Source: Podospora pseudoanserina (taxonomy: Eukaryota; Ascomycota; Sordariomycetes; Sordariales; Podosporaceae). Taken from it: 64,000 bases of DNA. The notes beneath the pieces are model-generated. The model was not told the origin of the DNA and searched no databases. It saw only the letters and a program-made list of their open reading frames with translations. Where the stretch lies: contig NC_085920.1 of assembly GCF_035222485.1 (NCBI RefSeq), positions 4,526,001 to 4,590,000 on the forward strand, written 5' to 3'. Of this stretch, positions 22,801-34,669 are shown one piece after another. Each line of letters starts with the position of its first letter. The stretch's first letter is position 1. Made by a program: the position numbers and the translations under genes.

Positions 22801-22870
22801 AAGTTGAGGTAATGTTCAAAGTCGAGCCGATCCGCCGGCAAGCATCATCCGGGAGTGGTGTGATGGGCAT
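19841..22870 (-). CDS. MutL-family ATPase (Mlh2/Pms1-like) with no visible endonuclease motif
   Basis: A continuous frame of 1009 residues. The N-terminal ~330 residues are a GHKL/MutL ATPase: motif I with E29, N33 and D36 (KELLDNALDS), motif II DNGSGI (58-63), the GFRGTALASI loop (95-104), and the second subdomain with the DVNIEPAKEDVLF signature. The GFRGEA consensus has Thr in place of Glu. The remaining ~650 residues are largely polar and look disordered, and I find no DQHA(X)2E(X)4E endonuclease motif, so it resembles the non-nucleolytic branch (yeast Mlh2, human PMS1). Known: Mlh1-Mlh2 limits meiotic gene-conversion tract length and has a minor repair role. A stretch at 21538-21485 has GTAAGT and AAG borders, is 54 nt and in frame, so it could be an optional intron. 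Divergent from rib4. Confidence 0.85.
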   Translation of the reverse strand: MPITPLPDDACRRIGSTLNITSTFMVLKELLDNALDSGAQTIHISVSPNTVDKIEVRDNGSGISSFDFNALGRPSHTSKLSSFEDIDKIGGKSLGFRGTALASINTVATVHVITRVGLETPQMIRLADNGGVETQSVHAAEQGTTVTVTNIFSNYPVRERIARKPVEISKNIEKMRHLVQACAFARHPLRIHFAVLQNPNRSLRISPHPGKDIMETAIQIFGVQKASQCFVRTWPDRPDPNTGLPGEERSRRHVFEAILMKPDVEHSKIPKGLFFSVDSRPISATRGTGRKLTMALRECLRQSVCPLTSAGVPKDIFICLNICCSLGWYDVNIEPAKEDVLFLQEDQLISDFKTFLRVVYPSSVNEGQGRENRGEVLEAYSHLEDGIGRQGNHRPDEPNSTSIADQHKKHAAAALPLLHSSRIRGDGDGEMSPQDNDNHRDLFTVSTNVTLQNYLLPPTFHKGQASSWTVDMSAPVDGSDGDFDMESQNELGQPVCPTLEEESNTDTQSQEKSRQRSESHVADGHNALAELNPWSIAAMGSLKRRPLPSGRPDNKQFHEKQPTLSRVPPRAEATGIRGPAQSHQRGLPIARLNPSFKLPVTPLTPSPSSEPDQLIPPSLRPSHGNTSHPTYKDRLLPRRIYPHVSRAARLLIGGSSDNAAQRLEVPLGETPMSSNADQRTSSQPLHIPKRQQNQQRNRVTRGVSVENVLSSTGDPNEHSSSDSDDVTTELHSSENTDSEDETAVSGQTNPGARQHRNGGDIRKHFEKRYPDMRRADGHSKQATLPFEKHRNNVEGDSDGLVRPTAGSAIRSQHNARAVVTETSASCHSNNPLAQSNHEDAGEAPILQSLFGPKDEQRVGHALHRGGKEQSAARIRRPHFRVSNHDTDRPVHSTTEVGLGQNTRSWLPLGTPRYETHAPRVIINTLELTVFRPIRELRSGAENHPRMVTQSLRLPFSEWDRAILTQLKKLLRKLAPATEWTLHPNTAEDCTEMERIGRQWAKERRLELQS

Positions 22871-23707
22871 GGTGGCTAGAAAAACAACAGAATATTGATA
22901 TCAAGGGTAGTACTCATGAGGCTAGCGGGAGTGATGGAATAATAATAAGTACATGAGGGAATAAGGGGCGGTGCCCACAAGGTAGATTGCTTGGTGCTGG
23001 GCAGATATGTTTTACGGAAGACAGTTTTTTTTTTTTTGTGTGTGTGTTATACTCGGCTTTCACTCCGTCCACGTGAAGACCAGATACCTGGAACAGAGAG
23101 AAGGCACCGATGCGCTGTTAAGCTGAAAGGCGCAACCACCGTGGTTCTTGCCTTGTTGGGAGCTCGCCAGCAGTGGTTGGTACCTGCCACAAAGTAGCTG
23201 ACGCACTATCGAAGGGGGAATTCCTGTGCCCTCTCTTAATAGACTAAACTTACATGTCTCAACAAAAACACTTAGTAGCGAGAAGTATATCTAGCCTCCT
23301 GATATCCTTACATTGTGATATAATGTAGTGAGGCCATTCGTCTTGAAGTTGGTCGACGGATTAGGAAGGAAGTAAACATATACTGACAATAGGGGACCAA
23401 TCAGAGCAGGAACTGAGTTGCTGACTAACCACCGCTGATGAGCCAAGAGGAAATTGCCGAGCGGCAGACGAGGCAGAAGGAGCCCCGCCATGGCCCGGGC
23501 CAGCAACGTCAGCGGACCCTCAGGGGCATTTCGAATGCCGACTGCCCCTCATTTATTCAACCCCTTCCGGAACTTGGAAGCTCACTTTTTTACAGTTATC
23601 GTTCGAATTACTCATTCCACGACTATACGAAGCCTTCAGCCAGAGTCAAATCACGAAACGCCACAATCTGCTTACCCGACCCCGTAACCTTCCGTATCAT
23701 CGACAAC
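22871..23707. promoter_or_regulatory. divergent promoter region between the MutL gene and rib4
   Basis: 837 bp between divergent starts. It holds a T13(GT)5 tract at about 23025-23048 and an AT-rich part near 23240-23400. The 270 nt before the rib4 ATG stay open in the rib4 frame from an ATG at 23438, probably as a leader. Confidence 0.45.
23025..23048. repeat. T13(GT)5 simple repeat
   Basis: A run of 13 T followed by five GT units upstream of rib4. Simple-sequence tract with no further interpretation. Confidence 0.9.
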
Positions 23708-24507
<800 letters not shown>

Positions 24508-24912
24508 AAACAGATCGGAAAGTAGCCAACCGAAAAGCTAGGGAAGGGTCTGAAAATACAATGCTTTTCCTATTACTGAATTAGAGCAATGAAGTGCTAT
24601 GTCTATCGTGAATTGTCCGAAAGGACTGCCTCAAAAATCACCAAAGAGAAAGGCTCCAAAAACACCTCCGTTCTTTCCTCAACGCTATCCCCACTTCCTT
24701 CCGGCAAAACCACTCCTGCGCCCCCTTTATCCGCCGCAAGACTGCTTCTGATACCGATAAAGATAATGAAACAAAGATGAATGTACAATGTGGCCACTTG
24801 ATTTATCCAACACATGCAAAAGCAAAATGGCCAGCAGCAAAAGATCCTCCAACTTCTCTAATCCCTCCGATATAGATGCTAATATCGAGTCTTACTGTGA
24901 CAGGAGATGCAC
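24508..24912. other. convergent 3' region between rib4 and the 912-aa gene
   Basis: 405 bp, probably 3' UTRs. AT-rich around 24760-24900. No gene seen. Confidence 0.5.
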
Positions 24913-27742
24913 TCAGTTGATAAATGAACCCAGATCACCACCGATCGACGACGATTTCTTGCTCTTCCACATTGACTTCTTTTTCTCGCGCTTGGCCTTC
25001 ATCGCCGCCCACCCCTCCTCATCGTCATCATCCGAGCCACTTCCAGACTTTGTTACCGATATTGTGGGCTGTGTAATTACTCCCGACATGGTGGTCGATT
25101 TCCGGAGATGGCCTGGCGCCACGGGAACGTGTGGTGCCGGAACGTGGGAGACTGGACGGTAGCGGCCAGGAAGGCCAATGTTGCTTCGTTCTGAGGGGGC
25201 AATTGATGGAGCGTATCCGCCGCCCTGCATCATGATCGAAGGGGCAAAGCCAGAATGTTGCAGGGGCTGTATCCATGAGGCTGAGCTTGGCTGTACCATG
25301 CTCATCGTGCGCATTTGCGCGTCCCCCCCCCGACCAGTGGGCAGATCCAGCATGGAGTCGTTTCCTAGAAACGAATGACGTATCTCAGGAGCACCGCCCA
25401 TCCCCGGCATTGGTGGGAGAGGACCCATGGCGCCGAGACTGCCGGCTGACTGTGAGGTAGTCAAGTAGCCATTGGGCGTGGTGGGAGCGCTGCCATTTTG
25501 GCCCGCCATTATCTGCATAAACTGCATCTGCATCTGCATGAATGTTTGCATCTGCTGCGTCATCTGGATCTGTGCATGGTCACCTGGCGTCAGCATCGGA
25601 GGAGCAGCTTGGCTCTGGTACATGAGATGTGACGGCATGCCGGTCATCGGATCGAAAGGACCTGCCCCGGGCATGGCCGGCATCGATGCCGAGCCGTCGA
25701 TGTGCGGGCTTCCGCGCCTCATTGCGCGGTTGCGCTCTTCGTTTGCGATGATGTTAATCAGGCCACCAGGAGGAATCGCGCCTGCGGGGTTTCCGGGGGC
25801 AGGAGCGCCGCCTCCGAGAGCGAAGCTCTCGCGGACAGAGTTGCGAACCAGACCAGCGCCAAGAAATGGGTCTTGGGGAAGATTTCTTGCAAAGGCAGGA
25901 AGACGTCCAGGGGTGCCAGCTCCGACTCCAGCCACGGCATCTCCAATAACCGACATTGGCCTTTGAAAGCTAGGTTGCTGTGAGGCGCGCAAGTTGGGGT
26001 TCGATGCCATGGTGCTCAGGCGTGTGGGCGGTCGGTTTCTGTTTGGGAAGCCGTGTGCAGCGAGAATAGCCAATGGAATCTCCTCATCTTCGTCTGAAGG
26101 GTCCAAAGCGTGGGCAACCGCTGGGTTGGCGCCGGAGGCGAGGGCTAGATTGGGGAGGTTCGGGGTGCTGAAAGATATTTGCAGGCTCGGTCTTGAGGAA
26201 GGTAGATTGGCAGATTCACCAGTGACCTTCATCATCTGCTGCCGGTATACCGCCATGTGTGCCTCTTGCTTCCGACGCTGCTTGGTCTGCTGCTTCGCTC
26301 TTTCAATGTCGTCCTCGTCATCCTCATAGTTGTCCTCGTCATCGTCATCTTTGTCTTTGTTTGAGACAGCTTCCTGCTGTCGTTCCTTGTCTTGTCTTTC
26401 CTTGTCCTGGCGATACTTTTCAAACTCGGCTGGGGTCATTACCTTGTTGCTCGAAGGTGGGCTGTCCTTTTTGGCTGTGAAGCGGCTGGCAGATTTTGAA
26501 GAGAACGAATGCGTCGTGTCGAACAAACTGTCGTCATCTTCATCTCTGCGATATCTCGACGTGGAAGGGGCGTGAGACGAGATGACAGACCCAGTCATGA
26601 ACTTATTGACAGTGGACAGAGAGTCCCTCAACAGTCTCGCCTCCTCATCCTCGCCATCAGCCTCCTCGGGGGTTGGTGTCTTTGGAGCGAGCAGCGGTTT
26701 CCTAGGGCCTGCTTCTGGCGACGCACTGGGCTTCCTTTCGGCAAGCGGCGAGGTATGGCGAGAAACTGGGGGAGGGAGGTTCTCCTTGATGGGGGGCGAT
26801 GGACTAGACGGCGCGATTAGCTGGTCGTTGGAGTGCTGGCTGCTCCAAGAGTATGGCGAAGCCTCGACCTTGGTAGTCATGTCGATGTGAAGGGGGGAGG
26901 GCTGGTTCAATCGCGACGCAGTGAGGGAGCGGGGGGCAAGCGCCTGCCTGCCCTTTTGTTCATCTTTGACCGTGGCCACGCTTGAGCGCTTGTCGCTTCC
27001 GAGTATCATCTTGCCAAAGTCGCCGCCCAAATCAAGACTAAAGTCGTTGTCGTCGATCCTTGGTGATGTAACAGTAGTGGAAGTTGAAGTAGTGGTCGCT
27101 CTCGATCGGCCATTTACCGGCGTCTGGGCTGTCGGGACATCGGAAGCGACCGGGCTGGATGGCCTGTCCTCCTGCATCTCGGGTGCTGGGGGTAGTTGCT
27201 TCTTTTGCCCGCCAAATGAAAATGTGCGACCGGCGGCCTTGAGAAAGTTGGCCGAGGATGATTTTGGAATGGGAGGCACTGGGATATCGGCGTGCAGCTT
27301 TTTGTTGTTTCTCCAGTCTTCCTGTCCGCCCATGTCGGCAGACGAAGGGGCAGTGGAGGCATTGCTGTGACGGGACGAGTTATCGGTCGAGTTCGTTTTG
27401 GTCGTGTTGGAAGATCCGCTTCCGCTGCGAGCTATTAGCAATCGGAAATGAAAAAAAAAGCGGAACCCCTGCTCTCGCCAGCCTTCTTATGTCCCCAGCC
27501 AGCTGAAAGACGTACCGGTTGGGCTTGAGGTCAGCGAATATGTTGTCGTCAACCGTAACTTCAGACGCGGTAGACCGATGCGCGCCGTGCGGCTTGCCCG
27601 TCAATCTGACGCCTCCGTCGAACGACTTTACCCCCGAGACTTCGGTACGCTCGAGCACCCGGAACGAAGGGCCCGTCACGGCAACATTTTCAAGGCTGTC
27701 AGCGGTTGACTTCCGCTTGACAAAAGTGGGAAACCTAGGCAT
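24913..27742 (-). CDS. large disordered protein with conserved short blocks, function unknown
   Basis: Two exons, 27742-27516 and 27424-24913, with a 91-nt GT-AG intron, encode 912 residues. I do not recognise an established domain. Seen: a short folded-looking N-terminus (MPRFPTFVKRKS, FRVLERTEVSGVKSFDGG), long Ser/Pro/Asp-rich tracts, an acidic-to-basic charged segment around residues 430-470 (DKDDDDEDNYEDD then RAKQQTKQRRKQ, likely coiled coil), a block EEIPLAILAAHGFPNRN, a Met/Gln-rich segment (QMQTFMQMQMQFMQIM) and a C-terminus with DDDDEEGWAAMKAKREKKK. The discrete blocks inside disordered sequence suggest a scaffold or RNA-associated protein. The spliced junction (NR-GSGSS) keeps frame. 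Real gene with good confidence; function not assigned. Confidence 0.85.
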
Positions 27743-28802
27743 ATAGGGAGGTCTCGATGGGGCTGTATGGGGAGATGTTGGGTGGTTGCGCCGGACTAAA
27801 AGCCGAGAAGGGCAGGGGACTGCGGTCCCTTTGTGTACTCGGGAAGGTGCGTCGGATAATACGAGGCTGGTAGGAGGTGAGGTGAGACAATGCTCAGAGA
27901 GGCTACCGAGGTTGCTGTCGGGAACAGTCGCAGCTGGGTCTCGAAAAGCCGGCGGCCGCGTGTTTCTCGTCAGACAGTAACTCGGCTGATACACGCGGTG
28001 TTGGCGGACTGCATCGTTGGGCAAAACAAGGTCAGTTACACTGTCTGCGCGAGTGGGGAGGGACATGCTGTGACCCGAGAAGCCCGAGACAGAGCTTCCA
28101 GATGGGTGCTCAGGTGCTGGGTTGCTTTGTCGGACAGCCGAGGGGGCAAGGAGGAAAGGATGCGAGACTCAGAGTCTGGTGCATCTGCCAGGCGAACAGA
28201 CGAACAGGGAGCAGGAGCTGAGACGCACTGGGCTGGCGTGCTTGCACGACACAGGTTCCAGCTGTCCGGCGGTGCCATCCTAACCTTCCCGTGCCTCCCC
28301 TAGCATCGTAGACCAAACCGGCACGCCCAGAGATTTGGACTGAACAACGAGAGCATAAGCGCCCTTCTGGCAGCCGTCATTCTCACGAACGATCGGTCGA
28401 GGGCTGTTTGGAGAGAGGAAGAGATCAAGGCTAGGCGGGTGACGGGCAGGCAGGGGACACGGGAAGAAAGAAGGTTTTGACTTACAGAATCAGGAGCGAG
28501 CCAAAGTCGCAAGCTTGTTGACAATTAGGGGGATTATTGGACGACAGCCAGACGGCTTTGTGTATATAACCGCCGACACTGAGATAGGCGTCAGGTCAGA
28601 CTCTGACGGGCTCGTTTGTGTCGATGACAAATGACAAAGTAACGATGCACGATAACGCGAGGAAAACCACGCTATGAACCGGCGCTGTGGGGAGGGTTGC
28701 GAAAAAGAAAACTAGCGGTTCAAAACGGGCTGAGAAACTCCGAGGCGATGCAGCAAAAGAGAGGCGATTCTCGTAAACAGAGAGAGTAGGTAGAGTGTGC
28801 TC

Positions 28803-28836
28803 GAGAGAGAGGGAGGGAGAGAGAGAGAGAGAGAGA
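28803..28836. repeat. GA-rich microsatellite
   Basis: A GAGA/GGGA-rich simple repeat upstream of the 912-residue gene. On the minus strand it is a CT tract, as often seen in fungal promoters. Confidence 0.9.
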
Positions 28837-29063
28837 CAGCGAATGCGATGCGGGTATGGTATGGTATGGAATCAGCGAAAGCGAAACTGGTGGGCGAAAG
28901 CGATTGACGACACACGATGCTTCAGAGGGGATATCCGCGAGAGCAGCAGGGTGCAATGGGAGAAAGCAAAGACGACAGCGACAGTGACAGTGACAGCAAC
29001 CAGACGACAGGATGGGATCAGGAGGAGAAAATGGGCGGTTGGCTCGAGAATTATTTTTATTTC

Positions 29064-29095
29064 CATGGCATGGCATGGCATGGCGGGCATGCCCG
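29064..29095. repeat. ATGGC pentamer repeat ending in a 12-bp palindrome
   Basis: Four ATGGC units lead into CGGGCATGCCCG (29084-29095), which is its own reverse complement. Possible protein-binding site or chance. Confidence 0.8.
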
Positions 29096-32000
29096 GACAG
29101 GGCAGCTGGCAGCGGCACTGTGTGTGTATAGCCCAGCGCCCCAGGTAGGTAGGACCTTGGGCACCTGGATGGGGAGTGGGGAGGCTTTAGAAGGCGCTAC
29201 CAGCGAGCGCCAGGGCACTGGTGAGAATAGCGCGCTCCCGTTGGTAGGAAACCCCCTGTTCGTCTTTGGCCTCGCACCCCCTGCTGAGCTGCCCGGCTTT
29301 GCTGCCCGGGGCCACACAAGTCACAGCATCACAGCACAGAACACACAACAAAGCCACGACAGCCGGGACGAGAAACTGCGAGCCTCAATAGGTCGCTCGT
29401 CCCCCCCGCAACGAGACACGCATGCCTTTCAAGGAATGCGCGCAGCAAGCCCGTCCGTGTTTGATGCGGCCTGCGGGCGGCGGGCTGGGAACAAGGCAGG
29501 ACGAGATCACTCCACGGAAAACTCCCAGGTTGGGGAGACCTGAGGGTACCTAGGTGAGGGGAACGGGATGGGGATGGAGCCTCTGAGCACGGCGGAGCCC
29601 GGTCGGCCGACCTACCTGGGCCAATACATAGCATCTGGATCGCCAAGGATCGCCGGGGATCGTGTTGTCGCCGCTAAATAAAAGCAACAAGACAACGCGT
29701 TCCTGTTCCTGGGAGAGCACCGCGGTGTTTGAATATTGCTTGATGCCGATCAGGCCGTCTGTGGCGTGCTTTGAGGCTTCCGATACCCAGTCAGGGCGGA
29801 GAATAAAAGCGCAGCTCGGTGGGGGAGGAAGGTGTCACACCCCGAACACCCACCCCTCTTCATGAGGAAAATATATATCTAGGAAATATTGTGGTTGGTC
29901 GGAGGAAGAAGGGAGACTGCAATCGCTCACACAGCCCTCCAGAGATAGTACGTATATTTGTTGAATTGTTCAAAGGGCCTATCAACTGTCCCCAGAAACC
30001 TGTCGACAATACCTTCAGATCTCATCGTTGCCAGCATCACTCTGAGTCGCCAGCCTCTAGTATATGTCCAGTGCGTGTCAAAGCCTCACAGGGGTCCGAA
30101 GCAAGCGGTGGGCCCTGAATGGAAAAGCATCGAGATGTTTTGCTGCTCATGGCCCAACCATCTGGTTGAAGAGATCTCTTTTTGGCGATGGGTGCATGTC
30201 CCATAGCATGAAAGGGTATGTCCATATTATTACGCAGGACAGACATCAAATTTCCAGATGCTGACCATGGACCGGGACGCTGCCTTGCTTTGCCGCCGCG
30301 AGCTCTTTGGATCTCTGCTTCATAGAGTCGTGTTCTGCATCGCAAACTGGTGGTTCGAGACATCTAACAAAACAGGACTGTGCCGCATGTGGTTAGGAAA
30401 GAAGTGATACCGTGTGCATTGGGCACAGAGGCGGGGCTTCTTCCCCACATTAAAAGGAAAAAGGGGCGAGACTCGGAACGACCCACCGTGCTGGACTTGG
30501 CGGTGGTGTGGTTGACCATCAAGCGGTTCTTCAAGAAAACGCTGGATTGGGTTTGGTGGGTGGGCTTTTGTCTGGTACACCTGCCTGGATGGTCTTCTTG
30601 AAGCTTGTTTTGATATACAATGCTCCCTTTCTAGTGTCCAAGGGTGGCCTGGTTTTCCCAACCGCCAGCCAGCATGGTCATTGCTCTGGCGCACCGGTTG
30701 CTATCCTCTCCAAAGACCTGTTGGGATGAACCGAGGTGACGCGTTTACGGCGGACATGGCGCAGGTCTTAAAAAGAGTCCCACGTCAGAGGCGGTCATAG
30801 TCCGGACACCAGCATCTTCCTCCATACCACGGGGGTTGGTGAGACCTCGCTGATTACCTTGCTGCTGTACGGATTATACCTGGTGTTATGTTCATAACTA
30901 GGAGCCAAATGTGCTGTTGGTCCACCAAGCAGTGTGTAGAAATTTGGCTATGCGTAGACTCTGGAGTACCATAGTTCAACCACTCTGCGAGTCGTGCCGC
31001 CGGTGAGAGCCACGAACGTGTGGTGGTGCCAAATTGGCTTCTCGGACAATGCTGAGTCCGAAGACAGTTGGGATTCATGAAACATCCTCGTGCCTTGTAG
31101 ATAATCTCGAGAGAAGAATGAAGTATGTGTCCCTGAGGAATACCTTACCCAACAACAAAAGCTGTCCGATAGGTTCAAACTGCGTACACAAAAGGCTGAT
31201 AATTGTGTCCAGTTTGTGACTTGACCACAAGCCTGCGCCGCCGCCATGGCAGCGAACGGCGACGAGCTGTGATTTCCCCACGTACCGGTGGTTAGGAAGA
31301 CTGTGGGGCAGTATTGAGAGTGTATCGTGAATGTTGGTTCTGGAAAATCTGACAAGATTGGTAGGTTGGAACCCGAGTATGTGGCTTCCGAGTGCTACAC
31401 GCCGTGCTCTGGTGCTGCCAACGCAAGTGAACTGCCAGGACCCTTCGGGAGTGTACAGAAGACCGTGTATAGCATGTTCTGCGAATAAAGAAAAGACCAC
31501 AGGTCAGCGGTGGTGCGTGTACGGAACTGCAGAGGTTGTCCGGCGCTTTTCACGTTACGCCTTTCTGCTGTTGTGGAAGCACACCTACCTTAGTATTCGC
31601 GATGTCTGTCCCGGGATGCGGCCAACTGTAGAGCGGCAGAATACATTTCGATTGCGCAATCCGATTGTGACATCGAGTCAAGACATGGGGGTATCTCGAG
31701 CGGCAAAAGACGAGAGTTTTCAGACAATGGATGGCTTCAAGAGGGGCAATGAGCATGTTGGCAGACAGGATTTGATACAGATATATCCAAAGAATCCATA
31801 TAGTGCAGGCCGAGACTGCACCACGAAAGCTTGATATGAATCTGAATGGCCCTGGTGTTGTTGCACCAATCAAAAGGCGTGTCGCTGCACGATGCCGTCC
31901 TGGACTTTGCTTTTCGGTACTGAGTGACATCAACCGCAACCCGCAGCTTGCCGAAGGCGGACGATCGCCGTCGATCTCCGTCCAGTCCTGAGTCCTCAGC

Positions 32001-32765
32001 TCTCGGCCTCACCCTCAGGCAAGTGGCAATTGGTCAGATTACTCTCATGAAGAGACAAGTTCCACCTTGGCCAAATCCGAACGGCATCAGGATCAGATAA
32101 AACAGAGAGTCAAGCCAGTGGAGGTGAGTGGATAAACAGGTATCATCACCTCCCACACACTACCAACTTTTGTTACTATATCCATCCATATTTATAACAT
32201 AGCTATCTTGTGTATTCAAGACAAACTGCTCCTCGCTGTTTCATTGCGCACCGTTTGTTGTTTCAATCATGTCGTTTTGGAGTTCAGGAGGCGTTTTAGC
32301 TTGAACCTTTGGTGGAGCCTTTTGAGGTGGCGTCGCCACCACCATTACTACCCTGGTTTGAGAGCAGCTGCTTCGCCTTCCAGCAGGCCGTTGAACCTTG
32401 AGCGTTTGGTGAAAAAGGAGCAAGGCCAGCGTTACTGACTCGAGAAGAGAGGCTGCTCGGGGAAAAAGGTTACCCGCACCGTTTTCTCTGTTCCGTTCAT
32501 CATCAGGAAGCCAAGAACCTGGGTCTAGACTCGTACAGGTTCTCTGAGAAACGAGCCGACAAGAGCGTCAATCTGATAACTGCTGATAAGCTCACCACGC
32601 CGTTCAACAGTGGGTTTTCCTGTGGCTTGTTGCTTTAAACCGTTGCAGCCAGTGAGTGGATCAGAGCTGACCGACACTTTCTTTAGATTCTTTTTTTCCC
32701 CTCCAAATTCTCTCTCACAGAAAAGGGCTCGTCAGGTTATCAACACATAAGTCAAGGTGAACAAG

Positions 32766-34669
32766 ATGAGTTCGCCACCGACAACGCGCCCCATGTTCCC
32801 GCGCTCTGCATTTCTCCTCCTCCAAGATGAACCGCCAATTGCGCCCATGGGCCACGGGGCGCTGGCTTCGCTGATCAGGAATCGGCCTGCAGTGGCATTA
32901 GCAAACCCTTTGTCTTTTGGTGGCCGCGATGAGGAAGAAGGCGCGGCTGAAACGGTTGAAGATGAGGCGCATAGGCGAGACGAGCGCCGCATGAGTGCCA
33001 TCTTGAACAGCTCTCACATGCGCAGCATGCGCCTGATCGGAAATAGCAACCCACGATATCGATGGGAAAAATACTGGAAAACCCAAGAGGAGCTGGCCGC
33101 TATGAAGAAGGATATACGCGAGTACTATGAACGCGTCAACTACCTGGTCCAGCAGTATCTCTACATTGACCGCCTCCTGGACTCATCTTTGCCTCATGAC
33201 CTGCTCAATGAGTACAACAACATGCCCGCATCTGCCTTTCGCGGTGTCGAGATACCCGCCACCATCAGGGAAAACTTACCAACCACGTCACAAGAGCCCG
33301 CGCGCAAGGTAAAACGGACTCCAAAGGATATTTACCGGTCTACCGAGACGACTCCTCTACTTCAAAGCAACGGCGGGGCAGCTGTGGACGATGACGACCT
33401 TGAAAACGGAGGGCGTGCCAAACCTGAAATCCCATGGCTTGAAGATGACCTCGTCGACAGCGATGCCCCCATTGTCACCTTGGCTATCTACATCAATTTT
33501 GCTGCCAATGTTATTCTCCTAGCTGGCAAAATTGCCGTCATCATCAGCGTCCCGTCGGTTTCGGTGCTGGCCAGCTTGGTGGACGCGGTTCTTGACTTCA
33601 TCTCAACCGTCATCGTTTGGGTGACCACGGTTCTCATTCGCCAGCAGGATCAATATCGATATCCGATCGGAAGGCGGAGACTTGAGCCTTTGGGTGTTCT
33701 TGTCTTTTCCGTGATCATGATTACTTCGTTCGTTCAAGTTGCTCTGGAGGCCATCCAGCGTCTTCTTTCTCCCGATCGTCACATCATTGAACTGTGAGTC
33801 GATCCAGGCATTTCAAAAAGTCGTGATACACATGTCAATGCTCGGTTGCTAACAGTCTCTCAGGGGAAATGCTGCAATTGGAATCATGTTTGGTACCATT
33901 GTCATCAAAGGGTTGTGCTGGCTTTGGTGTCGCATGGTGAAGAACTCGAGCGTACAGGCCCTGTAAGTTTCCTGGTTTCTCGATGCCCGCTGTGTTGTGA
34001 GCAGCAGTTTCTGACAGGCGCAAAAACTAGTGCGGCAGATGCGAGTACAGATGTGATATTCAACGCCGGATCCATTGCCTTCCCTATTGTGGGCTATTGG
34101 GCACGTGTATGGTGGCTAGATGCTCTCGGCGGCCTTTTGCTCTCCGGCGTTGTCATTTATAACTGGTCTCAAACATCCTACGAACATATCCGCCACCTCT
34201 CGGGCTTTTCTGCTACCGCGGACCAGAGAAATATTCGTGAGACCCCGACGACCACCCCCTGTTTTGTCTGAATTCATACCTCGCTGACCCACCTGACTTG
34301 TTATAGTCCTCTACCTCACCATGCGCTTCGCAAAAACCATCAAGCAAATCCAGGGCCTACAAGCCTACCATGCCGGTGATAAGCTCAACGTCGAGGTCGA
34401 CATCGTCCTCGACGCCAGCACTCCATTGAAAGACAGCCACGACCTGAGGTAAGATTCAAAGCACCCTCTCTCCCCTCCTGCGCGAGCTGCAATCAAGTAT
34501 ACGCACATCAGGTTTGTTTTTCTCTCACCCGCTAAACCAATTTTCATCCACCAGCGAGAGCTTGCAATACGTTCTGGAGTCGGTCCCCATTGTTGACAGA
34601 GCGTTTGTCCATGTCGACTACGCAACGTATAATCTTCCCACACACATGCAGCAACAAGGGTCTTCCTAA
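32766..34669 (+). CDS. cation diffusion facilitator, predicted manganese-type metal transporter
   Basis: Five exons: 32766-33793, 33864-33962, 34031-34236, 34307-34448 and 34555-34669. They close to 529 residues; introns of 70, 68, 70 and 106 nt are GT-AG. A cytosolic N-terminus of about 230 residues precedes the transmembrane core (IVTLAIYINFAANVILLAGKIAVI onward), and a C-terminal cytosolic metal-binding fold follows (LLYLTMRFAKTIKQIQGLQAYHAGD, LNVEVDIVLD). The metal-site residues are DxxxD in TM2 (DAVLD) and DxxxD in TM5 (DASTD, complete only after splicing) rather than the HxxxD of zinc carriers. Known: DxxxD marks the Mn-CDF branch, which exports Mn2+ (or Fe2+) from the cytosol to the vacuole, Golgi or outside. 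The first ATG after an alternative GTG is at 32766. Confidence 0.93.

Larger units (their letters stand above)
27743..32765. other. 5-kb region without recognisable genes
   Basis: The largest gap in the window, lying between two divergent starts. It contains simple repeats at 28803-28836 (GA), 28979-28999 (GACAGT units) and 29064-29083 (ATGGC units), and a pyrimidine-rich stretch before 32766. Frames of 90-210 codons occur on both strands but overlap each other in opposite senses, lack domains and do not join by plausible splicing. It may hold long leaders, an antisense or noncoding transcript, or fast-evolving small genes. Confidence 0.5.

Noticed and set aside
28917-29543. 208-codon plus-strand frame with a DSDSDS start
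   Set aside because: It comes from simple repeats and overlaps open frames on the other strand; no recognisable domain or splice partners.
31331-31834. 167-codon plus-strand frame, with overlapping minus-strand frames of similar size
   Set aside because: Opposing frames of equal quality and no domain suggest chance openness.
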